From contig JAUCBJ010003384.1 of NCBI GenBank assembly GCA_032718475.1, forward strand, positions 1 to 24,970: a stretch of 24,970 nt of DNA, written 5' to 3'. Source of the stretch: Nemertoderma westbladi (Eukaryota > Xenacoelomorpha > Nemertodermatida > Nemertodermatidae). The translations under genes and the position numbers were made by a program. Within the stretch, counting starts at the first letter, position 1. Each line of letters opens with the position of its first letter. The notes under the pieces were generated by a model, which did no database searches, had not been told where the DNA came from, and worked only from the letters and a program-made list of their open reading frames with translations. Of the stretch, positions 1-10,483 are shown in pieces.

Positions 1-1151
1 TTTACTTGTTCTTCTTGTTCTCTAGCGATGCGGAGTTGTTCATCAAATTTAGCTTGGTTCGCCGCTAACCTATCCACATCTATCGCATCTAACACAAGTT
101 TGGCTCCTTCGCTATTAGGGCTAAGTCCCTCTAGCCTTCTCCTCAACTCTTCATCTCCCACAAAACGCTGATAGTCTGACAGATAGATATCAATGGCATC
201 CTTCTTATGCGGTTTCTCTGCCGTCGCTTCACTCTCCACTTGGGAAAAAATAGCATCCGTCGATTCTCCATGGGTTGAGCGCTCCTCCAACTGAGCTTTC
301 CACTGAGCTGCTCCTTGAACCTGGCGACTCACCCGTTGAAACCAAGTCTTTACGGCAACTTGCAACGACGTGTCTTGTTTTCTTTTAGAAGCCTCCTCAA
401 AGGCGGATAAGATTAGCCTAATCCGCAGAACTCTTTCTCTTACTTGATAAAGCAGCGATCCCTGCTCTTGAGGTCCTTGAGGTTGTTGAAAAAGTTGCTT
501 TTCTATTCGCTCCATAGAGCTGAAGAATCCCTGTGCGTATCCGGCTGCGGACCTCTTCCACACAGCTGGATCGATGGTTTCCTTGGCTACTCCCATCCGG
601 TGTATGTCTTCCCAGGCAGCTTCTGATAAATCAAACGGGAGTCCGGGTCCGGGGAAGTTCCATTGCGACTCGACAATAGACTTCAGTTCTTCACTCGTGT
701 ATCCCGCGTAGCTATCTCTAGTTGACCGTTGACTTCTCGCCCAATCGATCTGATGTTCTTCCACCGCGATCAATAACCCAGCGAGCACGGCTGCAGGAAG
801 GATGAGAAGGGGATCCGTATAAACCGCATCCGTCATCTCTGCTCCGCGCTCGGGTGTCAGCTCTACAGTATCCTCACTACTGGAGCTGCTGGGCCGCTGA
901 GGAATAAATTCTTGACTAGCGGGTTGTTGCTGTTCCGCTGCCCTTTGGTCCCGCTTGACCTGAGCTCGAGTGCCTATGATAGACCTACGATGTTGGACCA
1001 GCCTAGGTTCTGTTATTACTACTGGAGGGATGACCTTCCTCACAGTGGGAGGTGAACTGGATTTGCGACCAGACTGTTGTACGTCTCTATCTGAGTCGCA
1101 GATAGTTACGTCTAATATACTGTCTGACAGGTTCTGCTTCGTATCAGACAT
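1..1151 (-). CDS. Unrecognised partial ORF, possible retroelement ORF1/gag
   Basis: An open frame of 383 codons starts at an ATG (1149-1151) and runs off the left edge without a stop. The nearest upstream in-frame stop is at 1185-1187, which supports this start. The first ~110 residues are polar and Ser/Gln/Glu-rich (MSDTKQNLSDSI at the start). A short hydrophobic stretch near residues 119-130 (LLILPAAVLAGLLIAV) comes next. The rest is charged and helical-looking, ending in a Glu/Gln-rich segment (REQEEQV) that may form a coiled coil. I see no zinc knuckle, protease or reverse transcriptase motif. Its base composition is balanced, unlike the AT-rich DNA upstream. Upstream tandem repeats and the surrounding retroelements make a gag or ORF1 product plausible, but that is inference. 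A host exon is possible. Confidence 0.55.
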   Translation of the reverse strand, partial: MSDTKQNLSDSILDVTICDSDRDVQQSGRKSSSPPTVRKVIPPVVITEPRLVQHRRSIIGTRAQVKRDQRAAEQQQPASQEFIPQRPSSSSSEDTVELTPERGAEMTDAVYTDPLLILPAAVLAGLLIAVEEHQIDWARSQRSTRDSYAGYTSEELKSIVESQWNFPGPGLPFDLSEAAWEDIHRMGVAKETIDPAVWKRSAAGYAQGFFSSMERIEKQLFQQPQGPQEQGSLLYQVRERVLRIRLILSAFEEASKRKQDTSLQVAVKTWFQRVSRQVQGAAQWKAQLEERSTHGESTDAIFSQVESEATAEKPHKKDAIDIYLSDYQRFVGDEELRRRLEGLSPNSEGAKLVLDAIDVDRLAANQAKFDEQLRIAREQEEQV

Positions 1152-1239
1152 GACTATATATACCGTTGAATGTCTACTGCTGTATTACAGTCTGAGTAAG
1201 TCTAGTAACTCAGTATTAACTGCTAGTATAGTAATTAAT
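1152..1239. other. Possible leader of the left ORF
   Basis: Short AT-rich stretch just upstream of the minus-strand ORF start. It contains the in-frame stop that limits that ORF. I see no defined promoter element. Confidence 0.3.
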
Positions 1240-1535
1240 TACCGGTACTGCTACTCAGTGTAGCGTGATATATATATAATATATTAGAATACCGGTATAC
1301 TTATAGTATATATAACTATATAAGTATTATTACAGACTAGGTTTATCACAGAATACCGGTATAATTTTAGCACAAATATATATAAATATATAATAGGCCT
1401 ATCGGAATACCGGTATACAGCTTACCGTTTGTAGAATATATAATTCTGAAATAGAATTAATTACAAGTACCGGTATAATTTCAGCCTAGATTTATAGAAA
1501 TAAAGATAATAGGCCTATCGTAAATACCGGTATAT
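1240..1535. repeat. AT-rich degenerate tandem repeat with ACCGGTA words
   Basis: ACCGGTA occurs at 1241, 1291, 1355, 1409, 1469 and 1526, a spacing of 50-64 bp. A longer unit of about 114 bp is visible: the stretch from 1355 (ACCGGTATAATTT...AGGCCTATCG) recurs from 1469 with substitutions. It lies directly upstream of the minus-strand ORF at 1-1151, so it could be promoter or LTR sequence of that element. This is a positional inference only. Confidence 0.6.
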
Positions 1536-2467
1536 CAATTATTTCAAATAATTGAATTTCTGTTACTTTAGGGTTACTTTGTTACTTTACTTACTTTATT
1601 ACCGTTATTTAAGCAGTAATCCAACTGATATGGAGACCTAATTGTTATATGATAGGCCTACTATTTATAAATCGTTAGATTTGATTTATAATATATATAT
1701 ACCCGTTTTAATGGGTTTTGTCAATGTTTGAAATAATGTTATTATTTCTGGGGAGTAATCACTACACAAAGCGGTGCGCTTTCAGTGAAGTGTTACGTAT
1801 AGGACACTAAAACAAATAATTCTAATTTACCTAAGTTACTTAATACTACAGATTACGTACAATTCGGGTTGAGATTACAATCTCTAAATAAACACAAAAA
1901 TTTACAAAAACACAAAATACGAAATTTTAGGGTAATTTTACAAGAAGTCTACAAACCAGCCTAACAAAGGGTTAGAAAACCGGTTATTACAACGGACAGG
2001 GTACTACGGTATTTGAAATAATAAGTAGTAGTAAATACACTGTGTTGTCTAGATAGGAAAATACCACCGCCTGACGACCTATAGCCGTATCGCTATAGGT
2101 TCTACGTTATGTATCACGGAGTGTTCCTACCTAGAAGTTAATAGAGCTAATCGAATGTGCCTATCAACCACTTTACAACACAGATATAATGTCTACAATA
2201 ATTACTTCGGAAAGCACTGTACACTAAACCCTAAATTAGGTACAAGTACTTGTACAACAGATAATCAGTAATTAAATATACTTGAACAGCTAAAAGAACC
2301 ACGGCATCTGCTGGAGTGACCGATGCACAAAATCACCAGTCTTTACCTACGCCAAGCAGCCCGTGTAGTACCGAGGTTAATTTAACTATAACGGTATGTA
2401 TAACAAACACAATTACTGTAGGAACAAACTTGGGGAATGAATGTTGCGGATAATCGCATAAACTCCG
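1536..2467. other. Noncoding AT-rich spacer
   Basis: No supported ORF or RNA gene. A perfect inverted repeat (ACCTATAGC, 6-nt gap, GCTATAGGT) sits at 2077-2100. The rest has scattered GGCCTA words and no clear structure. Confidence 0.6.
2077..2100. repeat. Inverted repeat, 9-bp arms
   Basis: ACCTATAGC and its exact reverse complement GCTATAGGT are separated by CGTATC. No function is evident. Confidence 0.6.
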
Positions 2468-3041
2468 AATAATAAATATTACGCTACGCGTACAAACTAC
2501 TCAAACAAAATACAGACCGAACACTGACAGACTACTATCAAGCCTAAACAAACTACGGTATATGCAGACTCCGAAATGATTAGGGAGTATGCGCTCTAAC
2601 CCAGTAGTGCGACTTATTCTTTAGTTGGGGGATTACCTTACAGCGTTCGCTGCCCCTACTGCCTAATCGTACTTAATCGGACAGATGATCTACACACGCG
2701 GCAATCCGTTCAGACCTAATAACAGCCAGACAACTATCCAGCCTACAAATTATCTAATAAAATTATACGCTACCCGTACAGACTTACACAAACAAAGTAC
2801 AGACTAAACGATGGCAGACCACTCTTAAGCCTAAATAAACCACAGGACATGCAGACTCCGAAATGATTAGGGAGTATGCGCTCTAACCCAGTAGTGCGAC
2901 TTATTCTTTAGTTGGGGGATTACCTTACAGCGTTCGCTGCCCCTACTGCCTAATCGTACTTAATCGGACAAGTGCTCTACACACACTGTAATCCGTTCAG
3001 ACTTAACAGCAATCAGACAACAGCTCAGCCTACAAATTGTC
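2468..3041. repeat. 287-bp tandem duplication with invariant 122-bp core
   Basis: Two head-to-tail copies lie at about 2468-2754 and 2755-3041. The inner 122 bp (2562-2683 and 2849-2970) are identical by eye. The parts on either side of this core match only at roughly 75-80%, with small gaps. The core contains a short dyad, CAGCG-TT-CGCTG, and a GGGGGATTACC word. The array lies 5' of the minus-strand ORF at 1-1151, so it could be repeated promoter or LTR sequence of that element. Confidence 0.85.
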
Positions 3042-4434
3042 TGTACAATCTGATCAGGTTTACACGCCTTCTGTTCAATACTGGCCTACAAATAAATAAA
3101 ACTTGACAGAGATAAGTAAACCATATAAAGGTATAAGGGGTGATCAATCCCTAATCCCCTAAACAGCCTACCGGTATACAACAATCAAATCGAATAATAC
3201 TAGTGTACTTATACGGAAGCACCGGTTAGGACAGCTAGGCCTACTCACCTACAGAATGTACCGGTTCAGGTTTACCGGTTGACCGGTACTTTCAACTTTA
3301 TTGCTTACTGCAACAAAGAAGCTATATCCTTTAATGTTCGCGCTTTCAGACCTTTGGCAGTTTAACCCACCAAATTAAGATGTCTTCTAGATATTAAATC
3401 GGTTTTTAGTCTATGACAAGTATTTGATTCACTACACTAGTCGAAACCAATCCGTGCGCGACCATTCACCCGCTGGAGATTCCCGGGAGATTGGGTTCGA
3501 CGGTTTAATTTTGTTGCTATGTAAGCCTAATGTATTATTCGACTGACAGTATTATATAATCTCTGACAATATTATTCACCTTCGGGAATATTAACAGTTC
3601 CTTTAGGACGTGGCGCTTTATCTATATAAACAGAGTTATGACTTAAACTACTCACAACGATATGGCTTAATTATAATTCACATATATGGCGCATTCTTTA
3701 GGAATGCTTCTTTAACAGACTCACTCATACACAATGCTGCACAATACTGCACACTAATCTGCCAATCTTCACTGATTTTAGTTACATATAAAAGGAACAC
3801 AGACTGAATCATGTAGGGTCTATCAAATAACATTAGATTCACTTCAAACCACTTTAACATAAGTCACAATCGTTTATCTGTAACCCTTCTCTCTTACCTT
3901 CGGTATATCAAGAATATTGGGTTTCGGGGTTATTTATCGTTATTCCAAATATAATAATTCATCAACCATGTTATGAAGAACTGACAGTAAATAGCAGTAT
4001 AAAACAACAATGAAAACACTGATAGTTATGAGTTTACAATGTTTCAGCAGTCAGTATGTATGATCAGTCATCAGTAGTCGTTATGTAGGTTAAAGGATAT
4101 ATGCCCTTTATAATTAAACCTACTAGTGTAAAACTAAAAAACAGTAAAGAGTAAAGCACAAAATACTTCCAAGCCGTTCTTTCTTTGGCTTAGGACTGAA
4201 TGTAAACACTGCACATAGGCATTGCGTCATTTCTCGGAAATTTTCTGTACAAGGAGCCACAAAAACGCTCTCATTGGCTGACTGAACTGAGAGACGCCGT
4301 AGAACAAAGGAAATCAACACGTATGAATGTCAGCTGTTAACCGTAGTCATAGTAACTACTGTTCAAGAGTAGCTATCACCCCTTTGCGTCACGAATTGCC
4401 ATAGAATCATAAAATATGCCTTTCACAGTACACA
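3042..4434. other. Noncoding spacer
   Basis: Only short, unsupported ORFs are present. ACCGGT words are frequent between 3160 and 3290. I see no gene, RNA or clear repeat structure. Confidence 0.55.
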
Positions 4435-4750
4435 TACGGAGGAAATAGGTCTTAGATCCTCTAAAAACACCGATACAGCAATAATACGGTCTCTTACACT
4501 TATTAAATCAACTACAGAGTATTTTAATGTAAAAGATAATAAAAATAACGGGGCAATTCAGCAAAGGCTTTTACAGATTATGTCCTCTAAAGTACAAATA
4601 CAGTGCAAATACAGAAGAAATGACTTTTATGTCCTCTAAAACACCAGTACAGCAAGGACACGGCCTTTTTATGCCTGGCAAACCAACTACAGAGTACTTT
4701 AAGGGAAAATAACCGGTTAATGACGCAAAAGCTTTTACAAATTTTATTCA
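4435..4750. repeat. Degenerate ~175-bp tandem repeat
   Basis: The words CCTCTAAAA..CACC, ATACAGCA or GTACAGCA, CAACTACAGAGTA (4509 and 4684) and AAAGGCTTTTACA or AAAAGCTTTTACA recur in the same order about 175 bp apart. The copies are well diverged. An extra partial copy of the CCTCTAAA part lies near 4581. Confidence 0.65.
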
Positions 4751-4807
4751 TATCTGTACCGTGAGAGCCTTTTTTATGAAAAGTGCTCCGTACGATTGTG
4801 AAATATA

Positions 4808-6408
4808 GTGAAATAAAAAAAAATATAGTTAAAATAAATATAATAAAACATTGACTTTATTACCAACATATGGTGTAAAATAATAATACAGACAGACATT
4901 GACTTCAACCGACAGGTTAATTTAGTAAATTAAATATAATGTAATTGATTAATAAATACTGTAGTTAGTAGAGAAATTGATTGAAAATAATTGAATTAAA
5001 ATATGAAATTATGAGGGGCTAAAAAAGAAATAACTAATTGGTAGGGTTGGGATATTAAGTTAAAAAAATATGAAGTACATATGTTGTTAGGGTTAGGGTT
5101 GGGATATTAAGTTTAAAAGTATGAAGTACATATGAGTTGTTGACCATGATAATAAAATAAATGAAGTGGGCTGTTTAGGTACATACATTGCTAAGGCGGT
5201 TTTAAATGTGGACGTTTCTGCTACCTCCGGACACGTGGCAGCGTGGAATTTTTCGGACGCCGATGCGTCACAGAAGGCGCAGACGCACGAAGGTGTCGGT
5301 TTCCAGCAGCGTTTGGTTCTGCACAGTTTATGGTGCGATCCATTTGATATGTACTGTGCCGCATCTCGACGTCTTAGACCTGTTAGCTTCCTGAGAGAAA
5401 TGATGTTGGTTATGTCAAGCGGGATGTCAACCGATTGTAGAATCGCGGTGGATGATGCATATTTGCTCACCCCGCACCACAGTTTCCAGAAGAATGCGCG
5501 AACTAGCTCCACGTGTGGTAAACTGGGTGCGTCGGCCGTGGCAACGCCGTAGACGGAGCAACCGTATGTGGTAGACTGAAGGATGACCTGTTCGACCACA
5601 ATGACCACAATCGACCTGCTGTTGCCATCGATATTTCATTGAAACTGACCCGTCAGGCCAGTCTCATGCAGAAGGAAACCCCTCGCTTGTGGAGATGATT
5701 ATAGTGGCCTGACGCACAAGCGGTAGTAGTTACTACAATGCCGAGATACTCGAAGGTGTTGACGAACTCGAGAGGTGATCCTTGGTATATGAGGACGTCC
5801 GTCTTACAAAGCCGACCACCACGCCGGAATTTAATAGCCTTCGTTTTGGACTTGTTAACGATCAGATCGTATTCTTTGCAATAGTCGGAAAACTTGTCGA
5901 GTCCAGCTTGTACTTCCACGATTGGTGTTCCGGTAATGGCTACATCATCAGCACACATGAACATGTGACATCCAACTGAGAGTATTACAACTGGGAGGTC
6001 GTACAGAAATAGGCTAAATAGGAGAGGCGACAGTTTATCTCCTTGTACAACTCAAATTGTCTGTGTTATGGGGTCCATGACATAAACACCAAGGCAGATG
6101 TATACGAAGTTGGTCGATATTAGTGCCCAGAGGGCAGCGATGAACGTCCGACTGATGCCCAACATGGACAGTTTGAAGCATAGCTTTCTACGGTTAACTG
6201 AGTCGAACGCTTTCGAAAAGTCGACAAACACGCAGTACACATGTCCTCCAGCGTTACTCAAGGTATGTCGGATTACTGTAATCAGCTTCGTAGCCGCTTG
6301 GATCGTAGAACGCCCCTTGCAGAAACCGTACTGGCAGCATGGGAGAATCCCGGTGGATTCGGACCAGTAGTATAACCGATTATAGAAGATAGTCGTGTAG
6401 GTCTTTAA
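4808..6408 (-). pseudogene. LINE 1, 3' half: reverse transcriptase to 3' UTR
   Basis: Downstream part of a non-LTR retrotransposon whose upstream part is at 15413-16458. In minus-strand order: YNRLYYW and QYGFCKGRST (6400-6300), motif A FVDFSKAFDSVNR (~6225), QGDKLSPLLF (~6040), the active-site CADDVAI (~5950), NKSKTKAIKF and FEYLGIV, then a C-terminal region ending in a Cys/His cluster (C-X2-C-X8-H-X3-C, ~5270). It is broken: a TGA interrupts motif B at 6052-6054, and the frame shifts near 5640. The AT-rich 3' UTR carries AATAAAG (~4859) and ends in an A/T tract near 4808; that boundary is approximate. Motifs A and C show this was a reverse transcriptase; the clade is uncertain. Confidence 0.92.
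5042..5146. repeat. 52-bp tandem duplication with telomere-like words
   Basis: A unit starting TAGGGTTGGGATATTAAG at 5042 repeats at 5094, ending in GAAGTACATATG. The join contains TTAGGGTTAGGGTTGGG at 5087-5103, resembling the metazoan telomere repeat. It lies in the 3' part of LINE 1. Confidence 0.75.
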
Positions 6409-6413
6409 TAGGC
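6409..6413. repeat. Target-site duplication, left copy
   Basis: TAGGC, identical to 15408-15412 at the other end of the BEL/Pao insertion. LINE 1 coding sequence resumes immediately outside it. Confidence 0.92.
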
Positions 6414-6779
6414 TGTTGCCGTTATCCCAACACCAGGGGGGAAAAACGCCGATGCTGGAGACGTGACTTTACAGACCACCGAGCCCTGGCCAGTCACCGG
6501 ATATTGATTGTGGAGAAGGAATGATTTCTGAGATGCAGGTTGCGGTTGAGAAAAAGCTGCATTAGTTGGATATACTCTTTAATGTAACTGAACTCTGTTG
6601 AACCTGATTGAGAATAATTTTGGGCTTCCCCAAATCAATATACACCAAATATTCACAATAATTATACACGACAATATAAATCCCTACAGTATATTATTTA
6701 ATTACCCACTGTTCGCTCAGATTTTAGCCTAACTAAAGTTCCCCAGATTTTCCCTCGGTCCTAGTCTTGATGCCGTAGT

Positions 6780-7560
6780 GTCGGTGTCGGTCGACCCTGT
6801 CGCGTGTCCGTTCCACCCCTCCCGAACCCCGAAGGGAACGATCATCGAGAACCAGCACGGCTTGGCTAAGGGTCGGTCCAGTCGGTAGACTCTGTCGCGT
6901 ATCCGTACCACCCCTCTCGAACCCCGAAGGGATCGGTCATCGAGAACCAGTACGGCTTGGCTAGGAGTCTGTCGTGTCGGTGGACCCGTTCGCGTGTCCG
7001 TCCCACCCCTCACAAACCCCGAAGGGTTCGATCATCGAGAACCAGTACGGCTTGGCTAGGGGTCCATCGGTTCATCGCAGAAACCCAACCACCTAGGCTT
7101 TCCGAGTCCCTTTCAGGCTCGTAGTCGCTTTGGCAGCCGAGAAACTGCTCCGAACAGTCGGTAGGCCAGTAGAGTCTAGTCCTTTGTCTTTCGACCCCGT
7201 CGCGTGTCCGTCCCACCCCTCACGAACCCCGAAGGGAACGATCATCGAGAACCAGTACGGCTTGGCTAAGGGGTCTGTCGTCGGTCCCGTCACAAATCCC
7301 TGGTACAAGCAGTCAGCGTTCCGAGTTCTTTTCAGTCTCGTAATAACTGCTGTTGACCAGAGACCGCTAAGGGCAGTCCTCGTCAAACCCTTCCTCCGTA
7401 AGTCGGTAGACCCTTTCGCGTGTCCGTCCCACCCCTCACGAACCCCGAAGGGAACGATCATCGAGAACCAGTACGGCTTGGCTAGGGGTCTGTCGTGTCG
7501 TTTCCCGTCGCAAATCCCTGACACAAGCAGTCAGCGTTCCGAGTTCTTTTCAGTCTCGTA
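6780..7560 (-). repeat. LTR array of ~95-bp repeat R and 24-bp motif M
   Basis: R is recognised by ACCCCGAAGGG and CGGCTTGGCTA. Copies (anchored at GAACCCC or its equivalent) are at 6824, 6919, 7014, 7224 and 7440. M copies are at 7100-7123, 7319-7342 and 7537-7560. The order is R R R M R M R M: the first three R copies are 95 bp apart, and then an R+M composite repeats about every 217 bp. On the transcribed strand every R contains CCCUUCGGGG, a hairpin with a UUCG loop. M can form a hairpin with a GAAA loop. The predicted proteins from this region (repeated AKPYWFSMIVPFG) are products of the repeat, not genes. Confidence 0.85.
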
Positions 7561-7718
7561 ATAACTGCTGTTGGCCAGGGACCGCTAAGGGCAGTCCTTG
7601 TCCTTTAGGCCTGGCGCGTTACCAAATCCACCTCTACAGGCAGCAGGAAGTTGGCCAGGACCTAATAGTAATCAGGCTAACCTGAATACTGCTTGAATTT
7701 TCCATCCCCCCCTGGCCC

Positions 7719-7726
7719 TTATAAAC
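7719..7726 (-). promoter_or_regulatory. TATA box, 3' LTR
   Basis: The minus strand reads GTTTATAAGGGCC, a good TATA box about 180 bp inside the LTR. Transcription would start near 7695-7690. The identical site in the 5' LTR is the one that would drive the element. Confidence 0.6.
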
Positions 7727-7904
7727 ATGAAATTAGTCCCGTACCCTGTAAGTCGCCCCAAAGTTCGCCCATAAATCGCCCCCAGTTTATAGAATGTGCC
7801 CAAAACCCATGGTCCCGCACCCAGTAGTAATATCGGAATAATCATTTTAAATTAATACAAAAAATATTCAACTCGCGTTATGGAAAGTTGAAATACCGCG
7901 AACA

Positions 7905-7915
7905 GTCCCCCCCAA
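7905..7915 (-). other. Polypurine tract
   Basis: The minus strand reads TTGGGGGGGAC immediately before the 3' LTR start TGTTCGC. This is the expected place and composition for the primer of plus-strand DNA synthesis. The 5' LTR lacks it, as expected. Confidence 0.85.
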
Positions 7916-8076
7916 TGACCTTCGTGAAGTCTGTCGGTAGATTGAGTTTGCGTAGGTCATTCCCAATATAAAAAACCCAAATTTAATATTGCATAGTTTT
8001 AATTAATTTGGCCTAGAGTTTATATATATGTATAAAAATAAATGTTCGATAAATGTTCCTGGAATATCCCGATCCA
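7916..8076 (-). other. 3' UTR between third frame and polypurine tract
   Basis: AT-rich, noncoding, about 160 bp. It contains a TATATATA run near 8020 and nothing else I can identify. Confidence 0.5.
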
Positions 8077-8544
8077 CTATTTCTTTCTCTGATACGCCTT
8101 TCGCCTCTTCGCCCGTCGGCTCTCGTCGATCGCAATAGCTGGTAGAGGAGCGTCAACATCCATCGTAAGCAACGCTTCGGCTTGTCTCCTGGCGGCTCTT
8201 CCTTTCGATGGCATCGGGAGCATATCGGTTCGTCGTTCCAACTCGGAGTTGCGAGCCTCGAGGAACCACTCTCCATTGCCGAACTCCTCTTTATACGAGT
8301 ATAAGCGTCTAATGACTTCGAATGGGCCGAATAATCCAGCGCTCAGCAACAAATCCACATAATGGAAAGGCAACGTGGCCGACGTGTGGAGGCGTTCCGG
8401 GAAGGAGAAGTACCCGCACGCCATCTCCTGCGCGATATTCCGAGCGTTTCTCCGAACCTTGGTCTTTATGTGGCTGTTTGCGTATGTTTCAAACATGACC
8501 ATATTTCCCATAGCGGTAACGTCTTTGGTAGGACATTTGATATA

Positions 8545-8649
8545 GCAGCGGGGGCTAGAGGAATGTCCACGGAAACCGCACGTGGTGCAGAGGTTATATA
8601 GGATCGGACAGACGGAAACGTCGTGGCCCGATGTCGCGCAGTATGGGCA
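8545..8649 (-). other. Tandem CCHC zinc knuckles in the third ORF
   Basis: CPYCATSGHDVSVC (CX2CX4HX4C) is followed six residues later by CTTCGFRGHSSSPRC (CX2CX4HX5C). Such knuckles bind single-stranded RNA or DNA in retroelement nucleocapsids. Here they lie in an extra protein rather than in gag. Confidence 0.85.
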
Positions 8650-10459
8650 ATAGAGTATCCCGAGGAGCTGGAGGCATGAATCGGTAACCTGATTCCTTCT
8701 ACCGCGTGGGCACTGCTCCGAACCACAGTCGCCGCACACCTCCAACTGCATCTCTCGACCGGGAAATATCGGAATCGGGACGCCGACGTGATACTCGAGT
8801 CGTCGGTCGCTCTTCTGGATATTCGCGGTGGTCGGTAGCCCGCGGAAGGCTGGGCTTTGGCGTAGTATTTCTTCGCTCCGATAACCTTCTTTGTGTCCCG
8901 TCGGCCTCAACTCGGACGACCGTTTCTGGCGGTGGATCCATTCGGTTTGCTCGGCGTACCAACGGGTTAGTCGCATAGGATCCTGAGGGACGGAGGGTGT
9001 AGTAGCCACCGCTGGTCGGTGAAGAGGTGCCGGGGTTTTCGACGGAGGGATTCCGAGGAGATCGTCGGGAGTCGGCGCAGTGCTGGGGCCCTTCTCAACC
9101 AATATCGCTGAGCGGGTCCGTTGATTGCTGGTACTCGGAATCTCCGATGACCAGTCTTCGCCACCCGGGAAAGGATATGGGGATAACCTTTGGCACGTAT
9201 CGCCGAAGTCGTTTAACGCGAAGGTAGTAACCAACTCCCTCGCAGGGCAACCGAAGCCGAGTGGTGAGGAAACGCCCGCTTCCGTCGTAGGTTCGGTGGA
9301 GGCAACCCGTTTGGCGGCCGGTTGTTAAGCGGCCTCCGGCTCGAGTTGTCGCTTCGGGGTGGAGAGAAGAACGCCCTCATTTAGCCATATTTCTTCCCCT
9401 TCTGAAGAGATCAGAGGCTCCTCCGCACCGAGAAGATCGGTAATCGTGGGGATGTCGTAAGGTCCGCTCTCGTCCCAGGAATCGATAACGGCGAGCGTTT
9501 TGGTCTCTCCCGGTGTGATGTTCTCGACTGCTTTGAACGCGTGGTTTATGACCTCATTCCAGTCGTAGTCGACGAAGGAAAGAGGAACCGCCGTAATAAG
9601 GTTATCGAGAGTTTTACAGATAAACTTAGCGACGGTGTAGTACTCCATAATGACGTAAACGTAGTTCCGTCGATCGGGGTTCTCCCACCTTTGGTGTATC
9701 GTGCACTTCCGATCAACATCCTTCCATCGACCCTCTCGCTCGCTCTTTATTTCTAATCCCGGGTATCCACCATATATTTTATTATAGTCCCGGAATTTCT
9801 GGGGTTTGAAGTCGATGCCGCCGTTTAGCACGGCGAGGTAGCCGATCCCGGATTTCGTCGGTCTTACCTCCCGGAATCCTCGCATGAACTCGGCGAATCG
9901 TAACCAGGCTAGTAGCGTTTGAGTGTCGACGCAATGGCTAAGGGCGTTGAGGTCGTCCCGTCAGTTTCTTCCTGAGGGAGCGTTCGCGTAGTCGTTCCGG
10001 ACGTCCGCCTTTATATCCGACCCGATTTTAATGACGTCGAAGTCGAAGAGGATCTTTTGGATTTCCGGAGGTAGCAACCAGATCGCTCCGGCTGCCTGCA
10101 CTTCCTGTCTGGGCGTCGGAAATATTCGACACACCAATACCAAACCGTCCAGTGTTCCGAGGACGACGACCAAGGATCGACCGTATTCTTTCGCCCCGTA
10201 CTTTTCTTGGTAGTCGTCGCGACTTTGGATGGTCGATATACGTTCCTCTCGAAGCGTCGCCGTACACTCCGACAGGTTTCCCCAGTGGGCGAGGTACGTA
10301 CTATTGTCGTCGACGAAACTTTGACATCTCGCCAACGTAATCGCTTTCGAGGTGGGCGTCGCGTTTCCCTCGTTGTCGTAGATCAAACATCGGGATCTGT
10401 AGACGCTTTGCCGGAACGTTTCCCAAAACGACGAATCGTCCCCTCCGGTTGCCTTTGCG

Positions 10460-10483
10460 TTCCGAGTTCTTTTCAGTCTCGTA
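10460..10483 (-). repeat. Motif M inside the third ORF
   Basis: The transcribed strand carries the core CGAGACTGAAAAGAACTCG, identical to the LTR copies. It is read as TRLKRTRNA at residues ~65-73 of the third ORF. Confidence 0.9.

Larger units (their letters stand above)
6414..7904 (-). repeat. 3' LTR, 1491 bp
   Basis: On the minus strand it begins TGTTCGCGG just after the polypurine tract and ends GGCAACA next to the target duplication. Its first 586 bp match the 5' LTR remnant. The remaining 905 bp (6414-7318) have no counterpart at the 5' end. A TATA box lies at 7719-7726, so U3 is about 7904-7695. The R/U5 part holds an array of two repeat types (6780-7560), followed by an AT-rich end. 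An ATTAAA-type polyadenylation word is at about 6579-6584, but I cannot confirm its use. Confidence 0.9.

Noticed and set aside
5166-5552. 128-codon plus-strand ORF
   Set aside because: It is antisense to the LINE 1 C-terminal region, whose reading on the minus strand has recognisable RT-type content.
7100-7123. Motif M as a hammerhead ribozyme remnant (CUGA plus GAAA)
   Set aside because: The CUGANGA core and the three-stem layout are absent; CUGAAA is just the hairpin loop.
7130-7561. 143-codon plus-strand ORF and similar minus-strand ORFs with repeated peptides
   Set aside because: They are translations of the LTR repeat array; the same peptide recurs because the DNA repeats.
7319-7904. 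586-bp repeat taken as the full LTR
   Set aside because: It would leave no target duplication at 7319 and would not explain why LINE 1 resumes at 6411. The ends at 6414 and 15407 give TG..CA and TAGGC.
9325-9963. Stops in the third ORF as APOBEC-type hypermutation
   Set aside because: APOBEC editing of cDNA gives G-to-A on the coding strand. The two stops here are best explained by C-to-T on that strand, and only two sites are involved.
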